Source of the DNA: Rhexocercosporidium sp. MPI-PUGE-AT-0058 | Lineage: Eukaryota > Ascomycota > Leotiomycetes > Helotiales | Assembly: GCA_020746875.1 (NCBI GenBank) | Contig: JAGTJL010000015.1 | Location: 248,001-312,000, forward strand | Length of the DNA stretch: 64,000 bases | Direction: 5' to 3' | In this document: positions 35,460-46,349 of the stretch, piece by piece | Position numbering within the stretch: the stretch's first letter is position 1 | Layout: each line of letters starts with the position of its first letter | Position numbers and translations under genes: made by a program | Notes under the pieces: generated by a model | Told to the model about the DNA's origin: nothing | What the model saw: only the letters and a program-made list of their open reading frames with translations | Database searches by the model: none

Positions 35460-38400
35460 TTACTCTCCACGCTCCTTGTGTGACAGGGTCACACGAGGCA
35501 GCGACGGCGTTACATGACTACGACTCAAGTCACTATTTGTCTCTCTCATCTCAACAGTTGAAGTCACTGTCGCCTGACTGCCAGAGGCTGTTTCCGTCGC
35601 CGCATTCACAGCTGGCTGGTTCGCATGACCGGCATACGCTATCCTGATGCTCTCAATGCGCAGAATTTCCAGTTCCTCTCTACAGGTCTTCTCTTTGCAC
35701 TTCTTGATCCCATAGAGCTCAAACATTTCCTCTTCCGTTAGCTGGAACTCGTCTTCTTTAACTTCATCGTAGGACGAGGCATCTCCGGAGGTACTATTAT
35801 CAGTACCGTTACCACCGAAAACACCCTAACCGTTGAGCAATCGGCGCTTAGTTACCTGCGAAAATTGGAGTTTGTAGTCTGGTTGTTGGTTCTTCGCGGT
35901 TGGATTGTTGTTGAACCACGGGTCTCCGTTTATCAGAGCGAAACCTCGATCATCTCTGTTAGCCTTGCGCGGTTGGCATCTATTGACTCCGAGACCGAAG
36001 TCCGCGGGCATGGGGTTTGGCATGGCTTCGAAGCTGTATGAAAATGTTTGACGCTTGTAGACCGCCTCCACTTGCTTGGTGATCGTGGTTGTGCCCTTTG
36101 CATCGGGTTTGTCTGTGATCTCTCTCGGGTTGGTCAGACGAACTCTGCGAATTGAGTTAGCTCGTGTTCCTCATTGACTGGAAAAATCCGTATGGAGAGT
36201 TAGGACCTACGGTGGAGACTTAGCGCAAATTCCATTCCATCCTTTGCCAGCTAAGTTATTCTCGGTCTTATCTAGGTAACGAATGCATTGTTGAACATCG
36301 GCTGCGCCTCGTGCCTGGTTAGCACCTTCAAGGCCTACAGTATGTAGCCGTCATTCGAAATCACTTTGAAAATGTTAGCATGCATGTGGTTCTGCGTTAG
36401 CAACAATTTAGCTTACAAAACGCCGCGGGCGGCCGCTGATGAGTATTAGCAGGTGTGTTGAATATAAAATTTGTGCCAAAGACTTACTTCATCTCGTTCA
36501 CAAGCGTTGCCTCCAATTGCATCAAACCACCCTAATACGACTGCTTGTTTATTGACGACTGAATGATATTTAGTACTTCAACTCAAGTGCTTTTGTGAAA
36601 CGCATAATGTACCTCTTGTTACTGGACGATCGACATTATAAGTTGCGACGCCAGGTCTATTCGTCTTCTTGGTCGCGGAATATTTGCAGGTGAAGGTCTC
36701 ATAACCTCTACCTTGTCCAGCTATGACGGAACCTTTGGAGTATCAGTCTACTATTCTGTAAAAAGCACATTCAATTGGGACGATGCTGGGATACTGACTA
36801 TAATGCAAACACGCTTGGCCGCCAGCCTATAAGCCAAGTCAGTGAAATAGGACTGGGACTCTAGAAAGATTGGCTTGCCTTATTTCCACCTGCATAAGTG
36901 CATACGAACTTATCCGCTTTTCCAGGCTCATCAGATATTTTTGTGGTGACTGTAACATATTTGTGGTTGGCGCAAGCAGGAGCTCGTTGATCTAGATCTC
37001 GCTTCGGTTGTCGAGGACAGTCTGAACTAGTTTTGGCAGGAGAATGTGTTGACGTGGGACTTCTAGATTGCACAGTCTTTGTTGGTTTGTCCATCGAAAG
37101 AGTGTGTTTCTTCCCAAAGACCTTGAACTCTGCCTTACCTCCTTTTCGATTCCCTTTACACAGGCTTGAATAATAGTGGGTGTGGCTGCTATTTCAATGA
37201 GATCCAAAATCTCCCCTGACTCCTTGTTAGCCTTATTCTAAGTTTCTCTCAAGAATACATACCGACGATGGGTATAGCGTCTTAGATGAGCTCAAGCGGT
37301 AAAAGTAGAGCAGGCACTGCTACACGGCAGAAAGCCTTTGCTGCAATGTCTAAGGCGATCTCAGCGGCAATGGCTTCGGCAGCATTTTTTGCGAGATCCT
37401 TGGCATCTTTCACTAGGTCTGGTCCATTTGGGGCAGGCTTGAAGCCTTTGTAGCAGTAACCTGAAGTGAGCTATAAGCTAGCTAGTTCGATATGATTTTG
37501 GGGAGTCAGGCTGAACATTTCTGATGCTGCCGCATGGTCGCATGAGAATGTTCTGACGTGGGAAGTAACTTACTTTGAAGTCCTCCGGAGCACGTCTGGT
37601 CGCTTTTTTTCTCCTTGTGATTGGTATCTTGCACAACCTCTGTCTCTCCGTCTGCACACCCAGAGATACAAGATAAACCAACTCCTCGATACCCTCTCCA
37701 TTGGCAAGTACCCATTGTTGTGCCATCATCGCAACAGAGGTTCCGATACTTACCCTTACCGCAACGATCGTTTGTAGAGAGAGAGCCCGGTTGCCCATTC
37801 ATTTGAGCAACCCGATTAGTACCCTTCTTACATTTTGCGTCACAATCTGTGGTGCAGCATGAGATACCGGCAGTGAGGTCGTCTGCCTTTTGTTTTGCGT
37901 CTGCCTGCTGCTCCTTTGTCACATCTGGATGAGCGGAATTTTGGTTGCCAATTTTTTGATCAACCTGATCCATTGCCCAAACCTTATTTTTGTTAGTGGC
38001 AGACGTGGATATGGATGGAAAATCTTACCATTAGACCTCCGAGACACCTTGAATTCGCAAAATCGCGTTTTTTTAAACGTGTCATCGTCATCATAAGAAA
38101 CCCATTGGTTGCCTCCCCAAATGATCTATCTACAAAACATTAGTGGTGTGGACTCAAAGGAGGAATGTGTGATAGTGATCGAGCAACTTACTTGACACCG
38201 GCTGTTTTATCCCAGGTGGGTGTCAGACTGTTTGTAGAAACAATGTCCTTGATCTCTATAGATCTAAGATTCCAGCAGCGTTAGAGCACTGTATTTGTAA
38301 ATTGTAGGCCACCGTACCACGGGAACGTATTAAACCCATAGTAAACAAAACTTATTGCTTTAAAAGTGCTGATTACTAGAGAAACATTGATAGAGCATAC

Positions 38401-40363
38401 CTTTCCTGCGTATGCACCGCCACTAAACTGACATTTTCCACCCGGGGTGTTGCAAGATGGGTCTTTGAGGGTGAAGCTTCGACCGTACTGGAGCATGGGT
38501 AAGCAACTCCCTTGTAATCACTTCGACTCATTTGACTCGCCCAACCTTGACCCAAGACGACTTTAGCAGGTATTATACCAGCTCTCCAAAGCAAGTCTAA
38601 CCCTAGATCAATTTCCGTGATGTTGGTATGTGGTGCGATGTACAGTCACCGGCAACTGATATTTACCTGGTTGCCTAAAACACACCAAAATACACCAAAA
38701 CACGCCCTAAACAATCGTTAATTTAACCACTTAGCGCTGTTTAGATTTTAAGTCTTATTTTATACTTCTTAAATACAAGGTTAAGTATACTTTTGTCAAT
38801 TCGGAATTTATTTTAAACGTTATATAAAAAGTTTATCGTAAGATAAAGATAGTACTAAGTTAAAACGCCACTTTACCCGCAAAATATAGCTTAAAACTAC
38901 TATGTCATACTTAGACCTACTAAAGTCTTATATTCTTAACTTTTAATTAAAAATCGTAATAATATAAAAGCTTAGGATTATTAAAAAGACTATATACCTT
39001 AAAGGAATATTAATTTAAAGAAGTGTAGCTTATATTAGAGAGAGTAGAAAAGGGAGCGTTTTGGTGTGATTCGGGTAAAAAGTAAATATCAGTTGCCTAG
39101 TACTGTATGGCCCGATATTCCTTGACTCGGCATCCCAGACGCCGTGCACTATTCATATAGCTTAGTACTCCGACTACCAGAGGGAGGTTTCTAGACTTAC
39201 AGTCGTAGCTCATGAGATTGAACCAGTCTACCGATGATTGCATGTTGACGAGGTCAAAGTGCTGCAAATACCAGTACGATGTAGGTAGCGTGACGGTAAT
39301 TCCGTACTTGGTACCAAAGGCTGTTCTCATGTCTTTTACGAGCGACACGTAATTGGCAGTGTCGGCTGTTGCGCCGCCTCTGTCACCTGCTTGAGGGTAC
39401 TCCCAATCCAAATCAACTCCGTCAAACCCGTAAGTATTCATGAACTTTATTAAGCCATCAATGTAGGCTTTCCGGTTGGCACTGGTGCTTGACATTGTGG
39501 AGAATGCTGTTCGGGTTGGACCTGGATCTGTGAAAGACCATCCACCGACTGAGATCCTATTAAACTGTTAGAATCGGGTTGAAGTACCAGCATCAGGAAG
39601 GAAGGTTAAATAACGCCAGCTTGGCAATAGATATGAGAAGTTGCACTCACCAGGTCTAAACGCCTTGCGACTTCAGGGCAGTGAACCTGGAGTATAATGC
39701 TCCAGTCTTCCCATCCATTGGCGCAATGGCAAAGGTTGTCGGATCAAAAATGCAAAAGCGAAATTGATGTGGGTGAAGCCATTCAAGTTCAGATCTTCCG
39801 GAGCAACACTTTGGCATTGGCGAGTGTTCGACCAAGAGTCATAATAGCCGATTGATATTTTTCCTGCACTATTACCTCCGCCACAAGAAGGTCGCTTTGG
39901 AGATCCGCATCCCCCAAAGCCAGCTTGACACCCTGTGTTGCAGAAGTCATCGGTGGAATCACAGAACCTGTGATAGTCAATAAGTATTTATTATACAAGG
40001 AGGTTGAAAAGAAGAAAATGAGATGAATTGCGTACCCGAACTGGGAACAACAGACACCTAGAGGGCAGTTCTGCTTTCCCGAAACACCATACTGTCCGCA
40101 CTCTGCCTTGGCTTTGCAATTAGATGTACAATTGGCGGCTCCACACTCAGTTGGCGATAACCACAAAGTCCATTGGTACCACAGCACGCAGCGTTAACAC
40201 ACGGGGTATTTGCGTTACAAGTGCCTGTTGGTAAATCTCGCGTAGTGAGTAGCGACTTTGCATTTGGGAGGTGTAAGTGGTCAAAGGAATGAACATTTGG
40301 ATTGAAGTGAGCACCACCAAATGCGAACACACCAAACAAAAACAAAGACGTCGAGAGCTTCAT
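35460..40363 (-). pseudogene. Class V (GH18, subgroup C) chitinase pseudogene with MITE insertion
   Basis: Relic of a large secreted chitin-binding chitinase. From the 5' end: signal peptide (MKLSTSLFLFGVFAFGG), hevein-type chitin-binding region (CPLGVCCSQFG then CGSTDDFC), GH18 barrel with SVGGW, the catalytic DGVDLDWE, ITVTLPTSYWYLQHFD and WFNLMSYD, then GRSFTLKDPSC and the subgroup C tail with repeated Cys motifs (CDAKCKKGT, CCDDGTTMGTCQWRGYRG, CISGCADGE). The tail continues through many small exons to 35460. Lesions: one-base losses near 40160 and 39748; TAG where Gln is expected at 39656-39658; a 463-bp transposon in an exon (38643-39105); a frame problem near 38530; and an in-frame TAG at 35826-35828. 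The catalytic residues remain, but no full protein could be made. It is divergent with a LysM pseudogene. Chitinases of this group resemble the chitin-binding subunits of yeast killer proteins; any toxic role is not implied here. Confidence 0.88.
38643..39105. mobile_element. 463-bp MITE, Tc1/mariner (Fot1/pogo)-like, TA target duplication
   Basis: Both termini read CAGT inward and share the perfect 16-mer GGCAACTGATATTTAC (left about 38651-38666, right its reverse complement at about 39082-39097). They extend imperfectly to about 47 bp, with ACACCAAAA conserved on both sides. TA flanks each end (38641-38642 and 39106-39107). The interior is strongly AT-rich with no open frame. TA duplication plus CAGT ends indicates the Tc1/mariner superfamily. 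The element sits in a chitinase exon, and with one TA removed conceptually the flanking codons are in the same frame. Confidence 0.88.
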
Positions 40364-41108
40364 CGAATGAATGTAGAATGAAGAATTTTGCTTGCTCTTC
40401 CTCAACATCGAAATGGGATTATGGGAAATACTATATGTACTTTGACCTCAGTTATCGGATGAGGCTTACCCCTGTGCGAGACCACACCAGAGGACCCATG
40501 CCAGACGCAGGAGAAGATAAGGAAGCTTCTTTCGAATAAGCACTACCAAGCTTTGTTCAAGAGATCAGATGAACATGTGCCGCATGCGCCACCCAAAATT
40601 CATCTTATTTGATGACCGATATTGAGAGAATCCTCTTTAACCGTCTTAGTAAGACACAGTTCACATTGTGGCTTCCTCTATATGCCGTTTAGATCTATAG
40701 GGGTGTGCCTGCCCTCGACGATGTACCGTTGACAATGCACGTAATATAAGACACCCTGAAACTCATTACGGCCGCGAGAGTGTGATTCGAAGACTTAGAA
40801 AGCTCGAACCCACAAAGGACCGGGACTAGCCGCTATTTTAACTAGGATGAAGATTACATTCCAAGAAGTCTCGCTCTCGCTCGAAGGCTTGATGTCCGCA
40901 AGCCAAAGCTTAATTTCCGGTCTGCATAGGGAGGGTTGTATCCTATCTGACATGCAATTGTAGGCCACATGGGATGGAATTTCTCTCGTGCTGGAGGAAT
41001 GATGGGTATGTCTCTACCCCCTTGGTTTTTGACAGCTCGAAGAAAATCCGTTATTCCATCTCCACTCATTCATTCATTTTATTCGTTCCTTCAAACAGAA
41101 AAGGCATC
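40364..41108. promoter_or_regulatory. Divergent intergenic region of chitinase/LysM pair
   Basis: 745 bp between the two divergent pseudogenes, the likely former shared promoter. No specific site is claimed. Confidence 0.45.
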
Positions 41109-43163
41109 GTGAAGTACCTGGTTTTTGCTGCAACGCTCAGCGCACTGTATACTTCCAGTACCGCGCAATTCAATCTATATCCTCCAGTTAGCCCCGCGCT
41201 CCTGGCGAAGGCATATAACATTACCCAGGGATGTATACAAGCATTGTAAGTTACGTCGAAACCATGATATCAACACTCACTGAAGGGAAAACTACCAGAA
41301 ACCAAACATTATCCAGCTGCGACCCGACTCTTTTCCAAATGTCTGTCAGCTTTGATAACTACTACTGGGAGGACGAGAACATCACAGACGTATGCGATGG
41401 AAATTGCACTCTCCAACCTCGCGACTAGGATTTGAGCGTCTCCTTAGCCTGCAGCGATCGTGAGAATACCCACTGGTATTCGATCTTCTTCTAAGACTGT
41501 ACTACTTCAATGTCAGAATAGATCAGCGCCTACGGGAAACTCATTCCTGCAGATTCCATCTCAGATCGATTCGTCGACGGGTTGAACACTGTGTGCTTGG
41601 GGTCCACGTAAGTGATTCTTTACTGATTCTATAACCAAACGTGAATACTGAGCATGGTATCGTACTTAATACAGACGACAGATGGTGTTTGGGCGCATCC
41701 CAAAACTGGATAGGCGCAGATGTGACCCAACAGATCCATCGTGTACCAGCAATGTCACTCTTCCCCAGTACACGCGTATGGCCAATCTATATACCGATGA
41801 TGTGGTACGTACCTTTCCAGTCTCCTAGTCCATATAAAGAACCTAGCGACCAAAAGAACTAACTGGCTTCTACACAGTTATGCGACAACTGCTTCATCCA
41901 AATGCTCTACGCAAGAGTAACTTCGCCTTTCCTAGCAGACTCAGACCAATCCGATTTCCTCGTCTCACAACTCCAAGACATCGGAGATGTGTGCAATGTC
42001 ACCATTCCAGACATAACCGTTCGAGCCTTGCCAAGCTATGTTCAAGCTCCTCCAGTGACCTCTATCAATTTTGAAGCTACCACGACATCAACAACTAGCG
42101 CGCCGGCAACGACAACGACTTGTGCAGGACAGCTCATTGCTTCTGGTTCAGGCTGCGCAACGCTGTCAACAAAGTACGGCGTGACGACGGGTGACTTACA
42201 GAAACTGTCTGGGTCTGATACTTGTGCTATTACCATAAGCACCTGCTTCCTTGCAGCTTGTACGCTTCAAACAGTTCCCACTGGCGCTACGTGGTAAGCA
42301 TCTTCTCTCTGTATCATACAGGTCTTTGTAGAAGAGTAAGTGGTAGTCTTGCCAATACTGACACACACACAGTGATTCCTTCGCAGCCAGTCTGAACGGA
42401 AACATCACCACAGTCCAGCTCCTCTGAAATCGCAACATCCAAGGCCTCTGCGACAGCCTCACAGCCGGACAATACGTCTGCATCTCAGCACCCGGCGTCA
42501 TAGGAACCTACACGCTCGCAGCGCCACCGCTCGGCACAGGCGCCGATACAGCAAACCAACAACGTGGCGGCCCTGGCGGACGGGTAACTCCCTGCCCAAC
42601 CTACACGAGCGCACCGAGCGCTACATCTGCTGCAGGTCCCACGCAGACGGGTATCGTTAGCAACTGTAATTCATACGCGATGGCGGATCTAAGTATAGGG
42701 TGTTTTGATTTCGCGACGCAGAACTGCATCAATACTACCCAACTATGGGCGTGGAACGGGGTGCTGGGCAAGAACGGGGAGAATTGCCAGACCCTGTTCT
42801 GGGCAAAGGAGTATTATTGCGTGAACACTTTTGCAGTATCTAGCACAACTCCGACTACGACATCAAGCACTTCGAAAGTAACTTCGACGTCGACTCATGT
42901 AACGGCTCCAGGACCTACACAGGCAAGTGGAATTGAAATTGTGGGCAAGAAAATGAACTAATGGATAATAGAATGGTATTTTAAGCAACTGTAACAAGTG
43001 CGCAACGCCTCTAAATGGCATTGGGTGTTTCGACTTCGCAACGCAGCAAGGCATAACCCAAGCGCAATTATATGCTTGGAATCCAGCGCTTGGTCTAAAT
43101 GGCGCAAACTGCGGGACGGTATTCTGGGCTTAGGAGTATTATTGCGTGGGAGTCAGTAGCTAG
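41109..43163 (+). pseudogene. Secreted multi-LysM protein pseudogene
   Basis: Relic of a fungal LysM-domain secreted protein (chitin-binding). The expected start codon reads GTG (41109-41111) just before a signal peptide KYLVFAATLSALYTSSTAQ. Recognisable pieces: NQTLSSCDPTLFQ...NYYWEDENITDVC; SAYGKLIPADSISDRFVDGLNTVCLGS; RWCLGASQNWIGADV; MLYARVTSPFLADSDQSDFL; LysM-like CATLSTKYGVTTGDLQKLSG and CDSFAASLNGNITTVQLL; and two related Cys-rich modules (IGCFDFATQ...WAWNGVLG...CQTLFWAKEYYC and GIGCFDFATQQGITQ...). Thr/Ser/Pro linkers separate them. Lesions: in-frame TAG 41426-41428, TGA 42427-42429 (where Trp is expected), TAG 43131-43133, and a frame change near 41730. Introns at about 41247-41297, 41610-41668, 41803-41879 and 42294-42372 are probable. 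The last stop is 43161-43163. Confidence 0.82.
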
Positions 43164-43346
43164 ATTTCCATGATGATTCTCAGATCCACTCGTAGCTAGA
43201 AAAGAAACAAGAAGATCTGATCTGCAACTCTGATGTCAATCTTCATTGAGACAAATCACAGAGCAGACTCACGAAAGAGATGACTATTGCACATATCTTC
43301 CTGGGAGGAAAATTAGAATTGAAATGTTCCTCTCCGTATTTTAAGC

Positions 43347-44226
43347 TCAGAAAGAGTCATCCTGATGCTCCTCATCCCATGCCCACAACGCCTCCTTACA
43401 CTCCCGTCTCCTAAAGTCGTTTGGCCACCCATGATCTCTAATGATCTTCTGCAGCTGCTCACACTGCTCCGTATCCCGATCCCTAGGGAAGTCCTCATCA
43501 TTCCAGACCTTCTCCCGTCCCGTAGGATCAGAAAACGCGACCCAGTGAAGACTTTCGAACTTGGCTCTCCATTCCGTCAGGAGCTCCTCCAACACTCGCG
43601 TCTCGCCGCAGGTGTTGCGCCACGCACGTGGATCTTCTGGCTCGTAGACTTCCTCGGGCTCCGTGCTGTCGTTGTGTGCCCACTCTGTTACCGTGCCTAT
43701 CAGTTTTGTCAGTACCATGGGTATCATGAGACTGAGACCAATGCTTTGAGAGTTGAGGAAAATCACCATCGGTAGTATCAAGCAGCCACCAAGTACCCCA
43801 CACATTGTCCTCGCTGATAGTAAGCGGCACGACCCAACTCCGAATATTCTCCTCCGGCCAATACAGATCCGAACTCAAGTCCTTCGCCCCCTTGACGTCC
43901 AGCGGCTCAGTAAACGGTGCCGCTGAGTAGTCAATCGCGAAAGTGCCAAAGGAAATCGCGTAGCCTTTTTCCTTGCTTGGGTTGCGTAGATAAGGCAATT
44001 GCTTGAGGAGCTGGATCACGACTTCGTCTTTTCCTAGGGGTGAGAAGTTTGAGGTTGTGATGTTGGGCCAGCCTCCTGAGGGTGGGTGGATGACGTCGGA
44101 TTCTTCGATGTAGGGAAGTTTGCTGAGCGCAGTGTAGTAGCTTGATAGTGCTGTTCTGATGGCTTCTGGGTCGTAGGCCAGAATCCTTCCATCGAAGCGT
44201 GGATCTGGAGCGTTGGGGTTTGCCAT
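43347..44226 (-). CDS. Uncharacterised fungal protein
   Basis: Exon 1 is 43767-44226, intron 43697-43766 (70 bp), exon 2 43347-43696, giving 269 residues. The splice links WWLLDTTDG to TVTEWAHND without disturbing a conserved-looking stretch. Sequence is soluble and Trp-rich (WPEENIRSWVVPL, WGTWWLLDTTDG, WRAKFESLHWVAFSDPTG) and ends in an acidic, charged tail (CKEALWAWDEEHQDDSF). No signal peptide or membrane span. I do not recognise the family; the DTTDGTVTEW region faintly resembles SUKH (Smi1/Knr4-like) folds, but that is weak. Confidence 0.75.
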
Positions 44227-45088
44227 TTTCTTAGTTGAGCTTGATGTTTGTGTTGAGGTAAAGAGCGTTCAAGTATCTATCCCCTCGACCACTCTCGCTT
44301 GCGACTTCTAGCGTGACACGGGGGAAGGGCTGCATCGACATTAATTTTTGGATTTCAAAAGACAAATTACATGAACATTCAAAGTTGGCTAGAAATATTA
44401 TTCCCTACTGCAACTGCGAAAGAAAAGGAAAGATAACAAGGCCGATTGTGATGCTTTCAAAAAACTCTCTCGAATTTAGCGAGGCGAAAAGGTCGCCAAA
44501 AGTGCTGAAACAACGACTCGGAGATACAAAAAGTACGACTGAAAAAAGAACTTAACGTTGTTGTGAGACAGTACATCTCAATTACGGTAGGATTTGCATA
44601 GTCTCCCTTGGGGCCCTTTTACGCTAGCATTTGATTAGCTAAAGCATTCTCGACTCTATAAAATAAGGCATTTTATGATGATATTACTAGAGATGTGGCT
44701 GCATGACGGGGCTGATTTGGCGGGCTTTTGACTGGATTGGGCGGGGACTAATTGAAGTAGAGCTTTCTCTAATTATAAAGTATATCTTATACCTTCGTGC
44801 TCCTCTCTCTCTTTTAGACCGGCCCCAGGAAATCTTGGGCTCTAAAATAGCGGGCATGCGGCTCTGCACTAGTGCATCGCTTCAATATTGTAACCCTCGA
44901 CGTGTCCTCCTCTATCGATGATGGTACTTTCAAAAATTATCTTCACCACGTCAACAGATCGTATTGTACAATCCACAGTCACGTGGTTAGGTAGTTCTAT
45001 GTATAACGTGTATACTACATTCCGAAGCCCCCGGAAATCTAAACAACTGCAGACTCCACTTCCATAAAACCACCGAATTTACGCATCT
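44227..45088. other. Intergenic, no gene supported
   Basis: Divergent spacer between the orphan gene and the SET-domain gene. Short frames at 44313-44555 and 44687-44921 lack any domain. Confidence 0.4.
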
Positions 45089-46349
45089 ATGAGCGTCATA
45101 TATGAAGATAATACACATAAGGAGTTTCGGGCATGGGCTGTAGCTCGGGGAGTGAAGCTCAATGGCATCGCGACAAAGATTTTTCCTGGTAGGGGACTGG
45201 GGATCATTGCAGAGAAGGAATTCAATGTATGTACGACAAACACCCTTGCTACGATCACAATTGTGACATCAGGACTCTCTTGTTTCGTCTGCTCGTTCTA
45301 TACGTCCATTCCTTGGCAAGCGCACTCTGACATTTAATCAGGCTGGAGATACACTAATGGCTGTTCCCAACTCTGCACTCCGAACTGTCCGAACTGTCCC
45401 GAAGAACATCTCAAGATCCATCGGGGCTATTACCGTTCATGGTCTCCTAGCTGCCGAGCTCGCCAGGGACACATCAGAGACTCGTGCCCCATGGCGAGCC
45501 ATTTTACCCACGAAGAAGGACTTCGAGGAGTCGATGCCATTAATGTGGCACCCTTCACTCCAAGTGCTCCTCCCACCCAGATCATTATCCTTGTTGGAAA
45601 ACCAAAAGAGAAAACTTTCCGTCGACTGGACCGCCGTCTCCGCCACCTTCCCCGCTCTCACCCATGATTCTTATATTTATCACTGGTTCACTGTCGGCAC
45701 CCGAACCTTCTACTACAGCTCCCCGAAAATCAAAACCAAAAGGCCACTTAGCCATGATGACTGCTTGGCTTTCATCCCTTTTGCCGATTGTTTCAATCAT
45801 GCTGATGTTGGCTCCGAGGTCACTTTCTCGCCCCATGGCTACAAGATCTGCGCGGATCGCCACATTGAGAAGGGAGAGGAAATATACATAAGCTATGGCA
45901 ACCATAGCAATGATTTCTTGCTTGCTGAGTATGGATTCATTCTTGATGATAACAAATGGGATGAGATTGCTTTGGATGAGGTAATCTTGCCGTTGTTTTC
46001 CGAAGAGCAAAAAGAGACGTTGAAGGAGGCGGGGTTCTTTGCTAATTTCGTCTTGGATAGAGCGACGGTGTGTTATCGGACGCAAGTTGCGTTGAGGTTG
46101 CTATGCATGCTACCGAACAGATGGCACCAGTTGGTGGTAGACGGGTTGGGGGATGAAGACGAATATCAAGTGGCTGTGAATAACATATTGTTGAAGTGTC
46201 TGAAGGCATATTTGAAAATTGTTCATGATAGGCTTAAGCAAGTGGAGAAGCTTGATTGTGGCAATCCTTGCCAGAGAGACACGTTGAGCAGACGTTGGAA
46301 ACAGATACGCCTGCTTCTGACCACTGCTATGAATAGGGTAGAAACTTGA
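45089..46349 (+). CDS. SET-domain protein lysine methyltransferase (Rubisco-LSMT/RKM type)
   Basis: SAM-dependent methyltransferase. Exon 1 is 45089-45226, intron 45227-45341 (115 bp), exon 2 45342-46349, giving 381 residues. The split SET domain starts at GRGLGIIAEKEFNAGDTLMAVP (crossing the intron). Then comes an insert of the kind found in non-histone SET enzymes (LLAAELARDTSETRAPWRAILP), followed by the core motifs CLAFIPFADCFNHADVGSEV (the NH motif) and EKGEEIYISYGNHSNDFLLAEYGF (catalytic Tyr motif YGNHSNDFLL). The C-terminal helices correspond to the substrate-binding lobe. Family members methylate ribosomal proteins or other cytosolic targets; the substrate here is unknown. Confidence 0.92.
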
